Positions 1 to 13,400 of a stretch of DNA of 64,000 nucleotides are shown piece after piece. Made by a program: the position numbers and the translations under genes. Numbering within the stretch: position 1 is the stretch's first letter; each line of letters begins with the position of its first letter. This stretch comes from Mycteria americana (taxonomy: Eukaryota > Chordata > Aves > Ciconiiformes > Ciconiidae): contig NC_134365.1 of the NCBI RefSeq assembly GCF_035582795.1, positions 77,109,635-77,173,634 on the forward strand. The letters run 5' to 3'. The notes under the pieces were generated by a model. It saw only the letters and a program-made list of their open reading frames with translations. It searched no databases and had not been told where the DNA came from.

Positions 1-1335
1 GGGAAGAAATAAACATCAACAACCACATGCAGCTCTAGTTGCCCATGGGTATAACAGCAGCTTCTCAAGTGACCAAGAGATGGTCTTGTTTTGGAGAAGC
101 ATGGGTCCTACACTGGCAGAAATCCCATCAAAATCAGTATCAAGTTGGAGCACTGGAGGATTGTATTGCCCAACCACTATTCTGGAAGAATCTTGGATTT
201 CTTGACAATTTCAAGATTGGTCTATTTTTTAGGGATGCTTTAGCGCAGACAGGAAGCAATTTCAGGAAATTCTGTAATCTGGGCCATAGTTTGGGTCGCA
301 GACATCACTATATATTTGCAACAGATCTTTTGAGGGAAGCTCAGGAATATACCTAAGCCACAGTACTACTTTGGTTTATTCCTTTAAGGATTTAAAACTT
401 CAGTTAAAAGCTGTAAATGCCAAAATTATGAGTCTTGCCTTGTTTTGTTTTGTTTACAAACTGAACAAATTAAATTTTCAGTGTTGGGTACATTTGCACT
501 GAGGGTCCTGTCTTGATGATGCTGTTGCACAAGATATCCTCGGACATCAAAGAAACATGTTACTAAGCTGAGTAGGATTTGACTCAAATTTAAAGAAGTT
601 AAATGCATGGATCCGTGCCAGTCACTTGCTAGTGCAGATGGTTAGATCTAAGTTAAAATTTGACAGCATTTATCTAATACACCCCAACTCCCCCAAACAC
701 CATCTGTCTTATTCCCATGAATCTCAACTCTAAGCTTCCTTTCCTAATGCTTGATCAGCAAACCCAAACTGTGGCAAAGGTACCACATTTTTTGTTTGAA
801 CTGCTTTCCAGTATGTGTTTATGTGCGTGATGGTGTCGTGATTGATTTTTCTTTCATAGAAGCAGTGGTTATTTCTGAAACTGTCCTCAGCCTGGTATAA
901 GCACAGTTCCATAATTGTCCAGCTTAGAACATGCAAAATGCTGTACATACCAAAATAAGTGTTTGTAAATTTTAGCATTCAGCCTCATCACCTGCACTTT
1001 TTCTGTCTCTGCAAGGTAAAATAAACCAGAAAACTGCTTTTTTTGCTTTACTCTTTCTTTTTCAAATTTAGATGTAAAATCTCTTTTCAGTTATACATGA
1101 GACCAACACTTTTGGACCATAAGCCCCCTGTTTTTGCCCCCTTATGGACTCAGCAGTCAGTTGTGATGTTCAGAATCAGTTTGGTGGGTGTACCCTCAGC
1201 CAGTGCAAATGTCAGGGGGCCCTCAGTCGTTTCCACTGGCTGAGGACCTGTCCACTGTGCTTCATAGGAGGAAATTTTGGAAATGTCTCAGATGTGTGTG
1301 GAAGCTGTCACTGAGTGATTCTGTGTCTGTTACAG
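1..1335 (+). other. PPFIBP1: Partial intron upstream of the first visible PPFIBP1 exon
   Basis: This is AT-rich non-coding sequence ending in a good 3' splice site (TCTGTTACAG) at 1335. I see no exon or recognisable repeat in it. The short ORFs have no family signature. Confidence 0.7.
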
Positions 1336-1450
1336 GATGAGCTAGCAGCTTTGAAAGACAAACTAGAGCAGAAGGAAGCTGAGGTAAAAAGATTGCAAGA
1401 AAAATTAGTTTGCAAGCTGAAAGGAGAAGGAATTGAAATACTGGACAGAG
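1336..1450 (+). CDS. PPFIBP1: PPFIBP1 exon: coiled-coil segment
   Basis: The exon is 115 nt, starts in phase 0 and ends in phase 1 before GTAAGA. It reads [16 protein letters not shown]... through GEGIEILDR. The charged heptad-like pattern with E/K/L is typical of the liprin N-terminal coiled coil. It is the first exon visible in the window. Confidence 0.92.
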
Positions 1451-4400
1451 GTAAGAAGAAGGGAGGCTCTCTCACCGTGTCCTCCTCAGTCGCCTCATCT
1501 GAGGTCATGTTTCCATGAATGGTTGTACAGGAAATAACAGATAAAAACCTTAATTTTCATATACTTTCTGTCTTCGTGTTTACTTCTTTTAACATATTTA
1601 GTGGGTGTTCACGATGCAGCTGCTGAACCTACTGTCATAGCAAGATCTCAATCAACTTTAAACTAGCCTAAGAAATCCTTAGTTAGCCCTTTACGTGGCT
1701 TGCATGGTGCCTCAAAAGATGCAGTTTGTATTGGCAAAGAAATCCTTAAACTGATTTCAACAAGTTCCCCAAAAAGCTTATATTGAGAAGGAAATTTTCT
1801 GTGTGGGTATCTATGCTGGGCTTTGCTTGCACACCCCTTACTGGTAAGGAAGGGGAAAAGCCATACTGCAAACCAAAGTATGATGTGTACCAGCAAATGT
1901 TCAGTGTGGACCTAGCCATAAGTAGGTGAAAATGAGGACTGGTTCTGGATTTGTGCACTAGTTAAGTCTAAATCCTAATTAGGCTTGAATTAGCATGGAA
2001 ATTTTACATGTCAGATAATTATTTTATTTGCTTGCAAAGAAGAAACAAAATCAGTATTTATTTGGAGAAACTTAGATTCGGGAACTTATTTAAAAATAGA
2101 AATTTTTCTTTAAAGCCTCAAAAAAAATTTCCACAGTCTTTTTTGACCTGCTGCAATTTCACTTCTGAATATGTCTCACTGATAGTTATTGCTGATTTTA
2201 AGATTGTGCTTTTAAAGTACATTTTTTAGAAAAATAAAGGCACAAGAGATTAATTGGTTTCCTCCCCTGACCTGAGGAGGAAAATGCTGTGTGTAGATTG
2301 TCACATTTTATTTAATAGAATGATCTGTTTTCAAAACCACTACGTAAGATCACTAAAAGCGACCACATTATTGAATGGTGATTCCTTTTTTTTTTTTTTT
2401 TTTTAGAACATTTAAATGTGAACAACCTGGGGGCTGCTGTGTATGTTGAACTCCCATTACCCTCTGGTTCTCAGCTTTAGTTTGGTTTTCAGTATAGCTC
2501 AGCAGGAGATCTTCTGCCATGATGAACCATGTTTTTTCTGCCTTGGACCAATATTAAGTAATGCTGTTTGCAGATAACACAGGTTATCTGCCCCATTAGC
2601 TGAATTGTGCTTTCTGAACAAATACGCATACATTATCGCTTAGCTGGCTTTTGCCAGTAAAGTGTTAGCTTAAGAGTAATCTGTTGGCATAAGCCTTTTC
2701 TGAGGCTTTACAAGTGAAAGCATAAGTTGAAAAATATATCCTTGAGACAGGTAGTTGTGTATGAGAGCAGTGAGACTATTTTGTGTTATTAGGAACGTTA
2801 GCACTGGGGGAGTGCAGGTTGAAACCATGAACTGCTTGCTTCTGCAGTAATAAATGAGGAATAGTTGACTCAAGTATCAATATTGTGTTAAAAGTTATTT
2901 AATGTCATAACCTTCATGCTAATTTCAAATCCAATGGATTTTCCTGCACAGATGAAAATTGTAAAAAGAAGCTCAAAGATAAAAGTAAGGTTTCTGGTGT
3001 CTTTCCACAAGCATTTGCGTTTCAGAAGTGCTTTCCAGAATAGCTTTCTGCATGTGTTTGCAAAACTGCTTCTTACAAACATTGTTAGGTTGCATCATCT
3101 ATAACCCTTACTTACACTTACAGTAAAATTTGAGAATAAGGGTGGATATATCACACCTGAAATACAAAGTTTTCTAAAGAAAGCTGATAGACAAAGAAAG
3201 ATTTGGTCTCATGGAGACTCACAAAACAGTTGCCTCTCAATGAAATGCAGTCACAATTCAGTAAACCAGGTTTTCAGTTAGCATAACTGAGTGAAAATCA
3301 TTGGAACTAGATCAGTTGCTGTTTTAGCCCAATGTGTCTAAATGTCTTTCATCTAGAAAGTCAGCCAGGCAGCTTGTTTTCTTCTTGCATTTCATTAAGG
3401 AGGAAAATGTTCTTCCCACTCTCGGTTTTCTGAGAAATTTTAGGAAGTTTAAAACAAGGTAAAATACTTTCTTGCCTGTGAATTTGGCCACCTGCCTGTG
3501 TTTGTAATGAAATTTAAAGTTTACTTCATTTATACAAGGTAGATTTTTAGCAAAGATTGAGATTATTTCCATTCTTTTTGAATTTCTAGTCCAGAACACC
3601 TCCAAAATCTGACCTTGTTAGAATGTACATGTTTCCATGTATTTATACTTCTTTGTAAATAAGGATTATAGATGGAGCACAGAACACTGTCATCTGTATT
3701 AGGGACCTTTTCCAAGTCTGAACTACAATGTATGTTCTGGCATGACTGCTCATCACAGCAAATACTTGTATCATTCTGTTGTACTGTCCTCATTTCTACA
3801 TCCATACTGAATTAAGACTAAGCATCACTGCACAATGCTTTCTTCATCATATCCATTAATCCTATTGCTTTGTATAGTGGGTTTTTGAGATGCCATTTGG
3901 GGTGCTTGTTGACTGTTGTAGTGAGGATGTGGTTTATTGCACTCCAAATGTAGTATTTTGGACTTTTTGTTTTGCAATTATTTGGTTATTTGAAAGATGG
4001 AGATAGTGAAAGTCAAGCAGTAGTTTTACTCTTGACTTTTCCATTTTCCTAAGGCTGGGAGGTTGGGTAAGGAAATTTCCTGAATTTCATCATTTCCTTG
4101 ATAAAAATGTCAGAAAAAAAGGTTTTGAAGAAAAAGGGTTTTCTTCTATATATTTCCATCTAAAATAGAATTCAAGTGGCTTATGTTTTGTCTTTTAATT
4201 TGTAAATGTACTTTCAGATATTACCAAGTTGCTTCTAGGTTTTTTGTTTTTCTTACACTGTCTTATTTAAATTGACTTAGAGAACTGTATTGTGTTTTTA
4301 GATATAGAAGTACAGAAAATGAAGAAGGCGGTAGAATCTCTAATGGCAGCAAATGAAGAGAAGGTAGCAAAGTCATTATTTTTTCAGTAATCATTCATCA

Positions 4401-7400
4401 GATTGAGTTAAATCTCTAAGAAAATCTTCACATATGAACTTGGCACAATTCAATTAAAAAATCAAATTTGTAAGAATCAATGATTCACTATAGTCAGAAG
4501 CACTGCAGTGCCTTTAAGGGACTATAACTGAGCATTTATCAGCTCTGTTGCATGAACACAGTCTTTACACTGTTGTGTCATTCAGTTCAGAGCAACTGCA
4601 ATTTACACCATGTTCTGAAAATGTAAAGAGCTCCATACAAGTCCCATGAGATATCATAGGCTGCATTTCCAAAAGGACTTTCTATAAAGTATGAGTTGTT
4701 TTCATGTATGGTTTTGCGCATTCATATGCATGTGCGTTTTGTAGGATGTTTTCTTTTGATCGCCAAAGTCCTAATTCCTTTGATTACTGCTTTCTTTGTA
4801 CATGGCAAATTTATTATACTCTACCTTTGACTTAACAAGGGAGCTGAAATCCACCTTCAAGGCTGGGACAATTCTGGTGATTAACCAGATGATAGTTTTT
4901 GCTAAATACAAGTTTGGATATTTCAAAGCCTCTCAGAGTTCTGGGTCCTGTCCCATCCACACTTCCCATTTCTTTTAGTCTCAAAACCAATTCAACTGAA
5001 GAATATCTAGTATTTGTATTTCTTATTTTTGATTTGCTGAAGGAAGAAGCACAGTCACAACTTTCCTTTATTTTAGGATCGGAAGATAGAAGAGCTTCGG
5101 CAATCTCTGAATAGATACAAGAAAGTCCAAGACATGGTGATACTGGCTCAAGGTAAAAAAGGTATTGTACAATAAAAAAAAAAGTTAAACTCTACTCTCA
5201 TTTAAACTCTAGGTGCATTGTGGTAGTGTTATTATCGCCTCTTAGACTTACTATCTTTGGAGGCATCTCTTAGGTAGAGTAAAAGCCAATTCTTCAACTG
5301 GTGTGAACTGGTAAATTGCCTTTTTCTTCCAGGCAGCTGCACATTTGGGTGCTGTCCCATTTGCCATCTGGTAGTAGTAACTATTACTGTCACGTTGCTT
5401 ATTTCCCTCCTTGTAAAATTAGTTTGAATATGATAAGCTCTTAGGCTCTTTCCATAGCCTCCTGAAATGCCTTTCAGGGCTGGCTGCTACATTAACTGCT
5501 AAAAATTGCTGTTCCCCTCTCTTGCATGTATTCCTGGGGAGGGGTTGGTAGCTGAGCAGAGCAGTGCCTGAGCATGCACGTTCCTACGAGCCAAACCAGC
5601 ACCGCCCCAGCGGCTGCACATGCTGTAATAGCAGTGCCCGAGAGCTGCAAAAATGTTTGTAGCAAAGTGGATGTGCTGCCAGGACTGTTTTGTGATGACA
5701 CGCCACATCTTTGGCATGTAATGAAGCCTTCACAAGCCACCATGTGCAGCAGCTGTGGAATAGTTCTCCTTCCTTACTGCAGTGGGGGGCCAGGCTGGCT
5801 TTTCCTACCAGTCTTTTTTCACACACACCCCCAAAAAAAGCCTTCTCTGCCACCAGATAATGAGCTTAACTGTGTGGCTGAAATGGTATCTATAATATAT
5901 ACTGTAACATGTAATGGTCCATTCCGTATGTTCCAAGACTGGTGGAGGTTTCCAGATCCAGGAGCTTCTGATCCCCAAAGGTGATAAATGTTGAGGAGGT
6001 CATCAGTTTGATGTAATTGCATTGAATACCCTATCTCTCTCCTTTCTCCCTTAAAAGAAAATCAAATGAAACACATGTAGAACGTTGTACTGAAATGGTT
6101 CTGGGTTTTCAGATGAAAACACTTAGATGTTAGAAAATTAGCATCTCCCTTTACAGCAATAATCCTGTACTGGTGGGTTTTTTCCCTGCATCATCCTGTT
6201 CTTTCAGCATTCAAGTTGCATTTTGTCCTCTGAAAGACCTATCCCCGGTGAATTTTAGACATTAGCATTCTGGTAACGTATGCACATATAATATATGCGC
6301 AACTTAAAAGTCTGTGCACCACAGTGTTGTATTACCGCCTTATGGAAACCTCCTTTGTTGCTGAGTCCTCTGAAGGCCAGAGAAGGCCAACCCAGCCTTC
6401 CACTGACTTTGAATTGACCCGAGCTCGTTGCCTGAGCTTCTTCACAACAGACAAGGGCTTGTGGCTTTTGTTAGCCGTGCAAATGTTGGAGGTGGATGAC
6501 CCTCCTAGGAGAGGGATGTAGGAGCCCCCAGGGATCCTTTCAAAGAGTGAAGATTGTCAATAGCCAGAAAAGACTGAGGAGGCAAAATACGTATTTTTGT
6601 GGTGGTGGATTCATGTTTGGGCTCTTGGGTCTGCTCTCTTGGGCCAAGGCAGGAAAAGTGAAGGGCAGAGCTCCATCTGGACATGCTGCCGAGACTGGGG
6701 CTAAGACCCAGGGAAAAGAGAGGTTCCTGGTGCCCCTCTTTGCTCCTGCCTGGCTTTTGAGAGGCCATCCCTGCAGGGAGGTGGTGGTTGCAGCAAGGAG
6801 ATCCTGACCTCTGCTCCTGAGGGTGCTAGCTGATTTGCGGGGCCATGTGAAAGCCCTCAACCACAGTCTCCAGCTGCCTGTCCTGCTCCCCCACGAGCAC
6901 TGCAGCCCTGAGGTGGGTGCAGCAGTGGGTTCAGGAGGCAGCTTCTCTTAGTCCAGCGTCATGGACGTAAGCCCGGATGGGAGCTGGCATGTGCCAGAGC
7001 ATGCTGGGCTGAAAACTGTCTGTGGGCTTTGGATCTTGGTATGTAAGGGCTTTTCCTTCCTCGAAACCACTGAGGGGCACTAAGGACACAGCTGCATGAC
7101 TTCAGGCTGCAAGGCTGGGAAAGCACATTATCAGTGAGGGAAGAGGAAAGGTGGTGATGAGGGCAAAACGCCATGCTGAGTGTTGGAGAAGAGAAGCAGC
7201 ATTTTTTGAATAGGTATTGCTCTTTCATGCAGTGCTATGCCTTCAAAGACAGGAGGATGTTAAAACAGACCTTGAGTCTCTGGGAACTGTGCTTTATGGT
7301 CAATTCATGGAGCATGGACAGAGATTTCAGGCAGTGAAAAATGGGCAAGAGAGGTTTTTGCTGTGAACAGTGGCTTGTGTTTGCATCAGATCTTTGGCAA

Positions 7401-10400
7401 TGAGCGCTAGGTTTCTGCTCACTTTTCAGAAAGTATTGGTTGCCTTTAACTTTTTCTTGCCAGCGTCAGTACTCTGGTATTGATGACAAGTGTGGAAATC
7501 CAAGCCTTTGGTAGTACTGAGGCAGTTCAGGAGCTCGTTAGGAGCAGAGGATGCCAGATGCTGGTGCAGGCTATGGCATTAACTAAGTGAGACACAGTCA
7601 GTTTGTGGCAGTCTGCAAACATAGTGTAGTCACTTAAAAGCTGGTGTTAGACTCTTGTGCAGTGGGCTGCATTTTTCCTATGGGTAACTTGAAGATATCA
7701 TAGAGACCTCTTAAGTTTCAGGCAGACTTGACCCCTTGGTCTTTCCGTAGTGAATAAGGGAAAAGAAGTATTTAGTATGAAATTCCAGAACACGGGACAG
7801 GAAATAACTACTCCAGTTTATTCAGCTTGTTGAAACTGATCCCACTAAATGCCCTGAGGGCATTTGCTGGGCTTTTTGCTGTCAGATGTATGTCCTCCCT
7901 CTGCTCCACCCCTGCTATGTTGTGGTGGTTGAATTGCGAAGTGACATTTGGCAATGACTCCCCTTCTGTTGTAGTCTGTCCTAAAAAAAAAAAATAATCC
8001 TAGCCTCTTCCCTTTTTGGCCCATAAATGAGCACACCGGCTGCGCCTTGTGTGGGAGCAAGGGTCATCATGTATCCAGAAGTAAAGCCAACAAGTTTCCA
8101 TCTTCTCTCTCTTCAGGCAAGGAAAGTGATGGTGAAGACTTCTTGAATTCAGGGTCTGTTTCCACGGTTTTATTGGACACACCAAGTCTGACTGACCCAG
8201 AGAAAAGCCCATCCGCAACCCCAGTAACAGCATCTCCAATCCACGATGAGTTTAATGTGAATATTCATGAGGAGGTATCTCTCTTTCTTCCTCATTTAAT
8301 GCTATCACTTCTTGAAAACATTGCTTGTGCTGGATTCATATTGCAGATGCCAAAACTTAAGTTTCTGAAAAGATTTTTTTCTGGGTTGCACAGTTTTTAG
8401 TGATGTCGCGTATCCTTTTGGAGAATGTAGCTTTCTTGTGAAAGCTGCTGAGGAGTTTCATTTGAGTTCAGTTAAATTTATTTTTCTTAATCATCAAATG
8501 GATCCGGAGACAGCAAATAGCTGTATTTGTCATAAGAATGGGTCTAAACTACTTTTCCTATCAAACATAGAAATTGCTTTTCATATCAAACATAGCTGTT
8601 TTAGGAGCTGCATTTAATTTGTCAGGAACTTGAAGTAAATGTGTTGGGACTTATTAAATATATCCTGTCGTATTTAAAAGGATGTAATCATCATTATATC
8701 CATTCAGTTAAATGATAGGTAGGTTGTGGTCCAATGTCTGATTTTTACAATCACATTTTCCAGTAATAAAACTATAGATCTCTTCTCTTCGAGCTCTGAG
8801 TCAGAGCAGGGACTTGACTTACTTAACTAAACAGCATGAAGACACTATGAAGAAAACTAAATTAAATTAAATGTTTAGCAGCTTTTTGGTATTCTCTGAG
8901 TTGCCGAGGACAGGAGTAAACCTGAAAAGTGAACTACCTTTCATGGGGTCTGTGGTAGAGAGAGATTTAGCAGGCAGCTTTGGGACACTTGAGATTTTTG
9001 TCTATGCTGTAGCTTATCTGTGCAGTGATTCATGTTTTATCTTCAGTGCCATCTTTCAAGTAGAAAATCATTGTATTACAATAGAAAGAAAAAAATCACT
9101 TTTAAAAATCTTATTTCAGATCCTTCTTTTCATAGTTTATCTGTCACTCTTTTCATTTATGTCTGCTTAATTTCAGCTCAAAACCAGGTAACATGTATTC
9201 TTCATTCTTTCTAGAATTCCTTACAGATCCACACCAGTATTTTACAGATTTCAATCCCTTCTTTTTCATCAACATCCAAGAGCCCAGAAACTGTTGCAGA
9301 GAAAGTGAAAACACAGCCTAGGCCAGATCCTGCAAGTGAAATGAGGTATTATTGTTGACTATTCACTTGACTAGCTATAGCAAACTAAGCTTATGTTCAT
9401 GAAGTGCATTGATTAAATCTTTTTCACTAAGCAAGTATTAATTTGGTTGCTGTTGCTTGTAGCAGCACTCGTACTCTATACCAGCTGCTTTGCAAGAAAT
9501 GAACAGAAGGAGAGAAAAACTGATCTAATGTGTAATGAAGGACACAGAATCATTATTTTTATCTGGGTTTACATCATCTAGGTCTGGCTGACGTAGTGTT
9601 GGCTGTGCTAGCACAAATGCATTCCTGATGATTTGCATTCAGACATTTTCCACAGTTGCTAAAGATTGGTGTAAGGCACTGCCAAAACTGCAACAAAAGG
9701 ACTGTCTGGCTCTAACCTTGAGCTGTTAATGGAGCCCCAGAAGGAAACCCAAGCGGCGTTTCAAAAGATCAGAGAAAGAGATACCCTTGCTGCTGTCCTT
9801 TGGCATGATGAAATGCAAAGATATTTCTTTGCTCACTCTTATGAGAGCCCTGCCTGAGATTTTGGAAGCCGGACGAACTGCGTAGGCGCAGCGTCCCAGG
9901 GAAGCTGGGGTGGGGATGCGTTACTGCACCCCAGGGCTGTGGCTGAGCTGTGGCATCCGGGGCCCCCATGCTTGAACCCAGTGGCAGCCTCCTGGGGGAA
10001 AAGTGGCCGTTGGCTTCCCCCAGCATTTCTAAGCCTGCACCTTCCTTGCCTGGGTGAGGAAACCCAGCCCCTGCAGATCTGGACTGGCACTGCAGGGAAT
10101 ACTGAGAAGCACACCAGACTTGCAGCTGGAAAAGTCTGTGCTAAGGCTTTTTCTTCTGGGTCCAAATCCCTGGCTTTATCTACATGAGTATCAAAGACTA
10201 GGAATCCAGAGGCAAGGAAGTCTTGTTGGCTTAAAACCATCATCAATCTCGATGTGAAAAATCAGTGCAAGGTGATTGATGTGTGATTTTTTCCAGTTCC
10301 AGTCAAGGAAAGCATCCTATCCAGAAGACCAGCTTTGCTTGGTTTCTGCTGTGCTGTGCCTCATGCAGCTCTAGCCATCACCAGCAGGGATTTAATCTGT

Positions 10401-13400
10401 GTCCCGTCTTGGAAAAAAAACAAAGCACTAACCTGCAGTAAAATGCCCCGTGCTGTGAGTGACTTACAGGGAGCCGGTGACCTCCACTACTTGGTGCTGC
10501 TGCAGACTCTGCACGTGCTGTAACCTCTGCATTTATTTAAGCTGAATAGTGCAGTATTGTCATCAACTTACACTGCGAGTTGTCTTTCCTGGGCCTCTTG
10601 AGCTCACCTTTGTCCTTTTACAAGACTTGCCACCGTAGAGGAGAAAATTTGCCGTGTGTTAGTACCATAACAGCTGAAGTGAAAACAGGATTAAAGCATG
10701 CTGAGATGATAGGATTTCTGTATCAGCAAGGTATTTGGATGGGATCCCGAAATGCCTTACTTTTTTCGTATCTTTTTTGTTTTTACAGTGAAGGAAGATC
10801 AACAGGTTCCTCACCAGAAACTCAGCTGTGTGATAGTCCAGTGTAAGTATCATAATAAAAAATGTTTAGGAAATATATTTATATGTGATTGTCGACTTGA
10901 AACCCCCCCCCAACGCACCCCCCATATTTTACATACACTGTAAATATGTCAACTAATTCTAACCAAGATGGTATTCAGTGGTGATAGTTTTCTGCTCATG
11001 TCCTATGTTTTCATGATCATTATTTTCTAATGCTTTATCTGTCCACATGTGCAGTTAATTTATTTTACATTGTGAAGCATCTCTAATTCGGTTGTAGACT
11101 CTCATTATATTTTGAAATTTACAGTTTTCCATAGTACATGTGCATGTGATTTCCTTTTTTCTTTTGATAGTGGGGGAAAGGTGATCAGCTGACTACAATG
11201 AGAAAATAATTTTAATTTCTGCCACATAGCCATATTCCCTAGGGAAATCAGTGGGTCTATTTATGAACTCGAAGTTGAGTCAAAGGATTTGTTAGTAAGG
11301 AGCCTAAGTCAACAGGGTTTGTCTGGTACACAGTGTGAGGCTCAGCAGCTGTTTCTATTTCGAGTGACTTAGTCAGTGCCACGAGAATATTCCCAAACCC
11401 AAATTTTACTCCCCTTATGTTGGTATAAAGGTAGGTAACTTAGTGATGTTACTTTTAATTTATACCTGGTCGCGGGAAAAACTTTAACGGTAACTTTCTT
11501 TTCAGCCAGACTTAAGTGTTCTGGACTGTAAATCCCACCAGAAGTTGGGGGATATCTGGTCCAAAATGGAAAATGGAACTGAAGATAAAATACTAAAACA
11601 CACATGCTTGACATAATGTGCTTGGCTTCTTTAAGGATTAAATTAGTCAGAAGCCTGTTGCTAAAAATACTGGTTTTCATAGCTTTTGTTTATATCACTT
11701 CCTTTGCCTGTGTAACTTCTGCTTGTGCTTCTGAAAATACAATGTTAAATAAGAAGCCAAAAATATCCAAAGGTAGGCATCATGTCACTGAAGCATTAGC
11801 AGCAGTAATTATGATATGGAGGTTCTTACAGTACCTCATTGAATTGTGTGGACTCTGATAAGTGCATTGATTGCCTTAATTCAAAACGTCTTTGTTTTTG
11901 GTATATCTTATCATGTATTATAATGCTTTCTTTAAAGCTGATTCCCAAGAGTGTGTTTGTCTTAGCAAATTTAATTCCTGTAACTTGGCTTGATTTTTAT
12001 GTTGTTGTTTCAGAACTTCTTCGCTGCAGAAGTCCAGCAGTCTGAGCAGTTTGAGAAAAGAGACATCCGAAGCGGTTCGTTTGGTCTCTTAATTCCTCCC
12101 ATCCCCTTAGAAACAAGGGTAACGTCTCTGTTGTGGCAGTGACCACGTGGACACTCTGTTGTCACCTTCTGAGAAATTCTGAGTCAGAGTAGGGCTCCTC
12201 ATGTCATTTTTGCATGAGGCGTTTACCTGAGACTCTCTTGCTGTGTTTTTCCTCAGATAATGAGGTTGGTTTTTTTTAGTTGATATGCTTTTATGATTTA
12301 AGACAAGAAGAAAGTAAGTCCCACTACCGCTTCCTACCTGTGTTTAAGGCAGATAATTTTAGAAGGCCATGTAATTGAATGCATTATAAAATACAGTCTG
12401 GGGTGACTATATGTTTCAGGTGGTCAGAAACAAAATACTGAGCCTTTGAATGTCTCGTGATAGCTTCAGTTTAGGTCTCTTTTGAAGTGACCAAAAGCAG
12501 TTAGCCTCTAACAGTGTCGTCAAATCAAGGCAATTCCTGTGCTCTTTTTTGACAGCCTAAACTTCTAAAAGCTCCTGAGTTCTCTGATACCCAAGCTGCT
12601 GAGCTGTGCCTTACAGCTCAGGAGGGATGTTGACAGGACTGAAAATGTAGCCAGAACTTGATGATAAGAGTTAGAGCTCATGGGTTAGGGGGGCTTTTTG
12701 GTTTGTTTGGACAGCCAAGGAGTGGATCCTGTGGACGTTTTATCTACTTGGTTCCTACCCTGCCTGATTCCTTCTTTGGATCCCCTCAGCCAGCTGTGCC
12801 CATTAGTGCCTTAACAGACTGCATGTCACTAATTATGTACACAGCTAATCCTTTACAAAGTAAACCAAAGCAACCGTATTTTCATGTCAGCTCACTGACC
12901 TCAAAGAAAGCAAGAATTAACCTGTGTGAAATACAGCTCTGAAGAGATTTATTTGGGGGGGAGGGGAATAGGCAGAGAAGGGTATTTCAGTCAGAATTTA
13001 ACTCAGGGTAATCATAGTGAATTGAATACTGGCTATAAACCATGACTTTTAAAATGTTTTTCTTAATCTTTCCCAAACAGGACAGAGACTCTGCACAGAA
13101 GCCAACAGAGGTAATGTGTGTGTGCGTGCTTGTGCATGTACATGGAGAAACACAGACAGTGAGCAGGTGTTGAAATGCTCAGTTGTGTGAAATTGCAGCA
13201 TGCAGTTCCAGAGGGGGAATAGCAGACCTTCAGACAAGATAGCGAGGAGTATATGACGGTTGTCACCATCACTTCAGTGTCAGGCTTATAGTGTCTCGCA
13301 CGTCTTGTCTTCTCACACATGGATTATCTTTCAGTCTGGTTGAGCATAAGGTTGCCATCTAAGCTAATGTTTCCCCCACATATTCTACCACTAGATAATT

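Noticed and set aside
5492-6022. Overlapping ORFs of 67-136 aa on both strands in a PPFIBP1 intron
   Set aside because: No family motif, no consistent splice signals, and equal-length antisense ORFs; judged to be chance in a GC-richer stretch.
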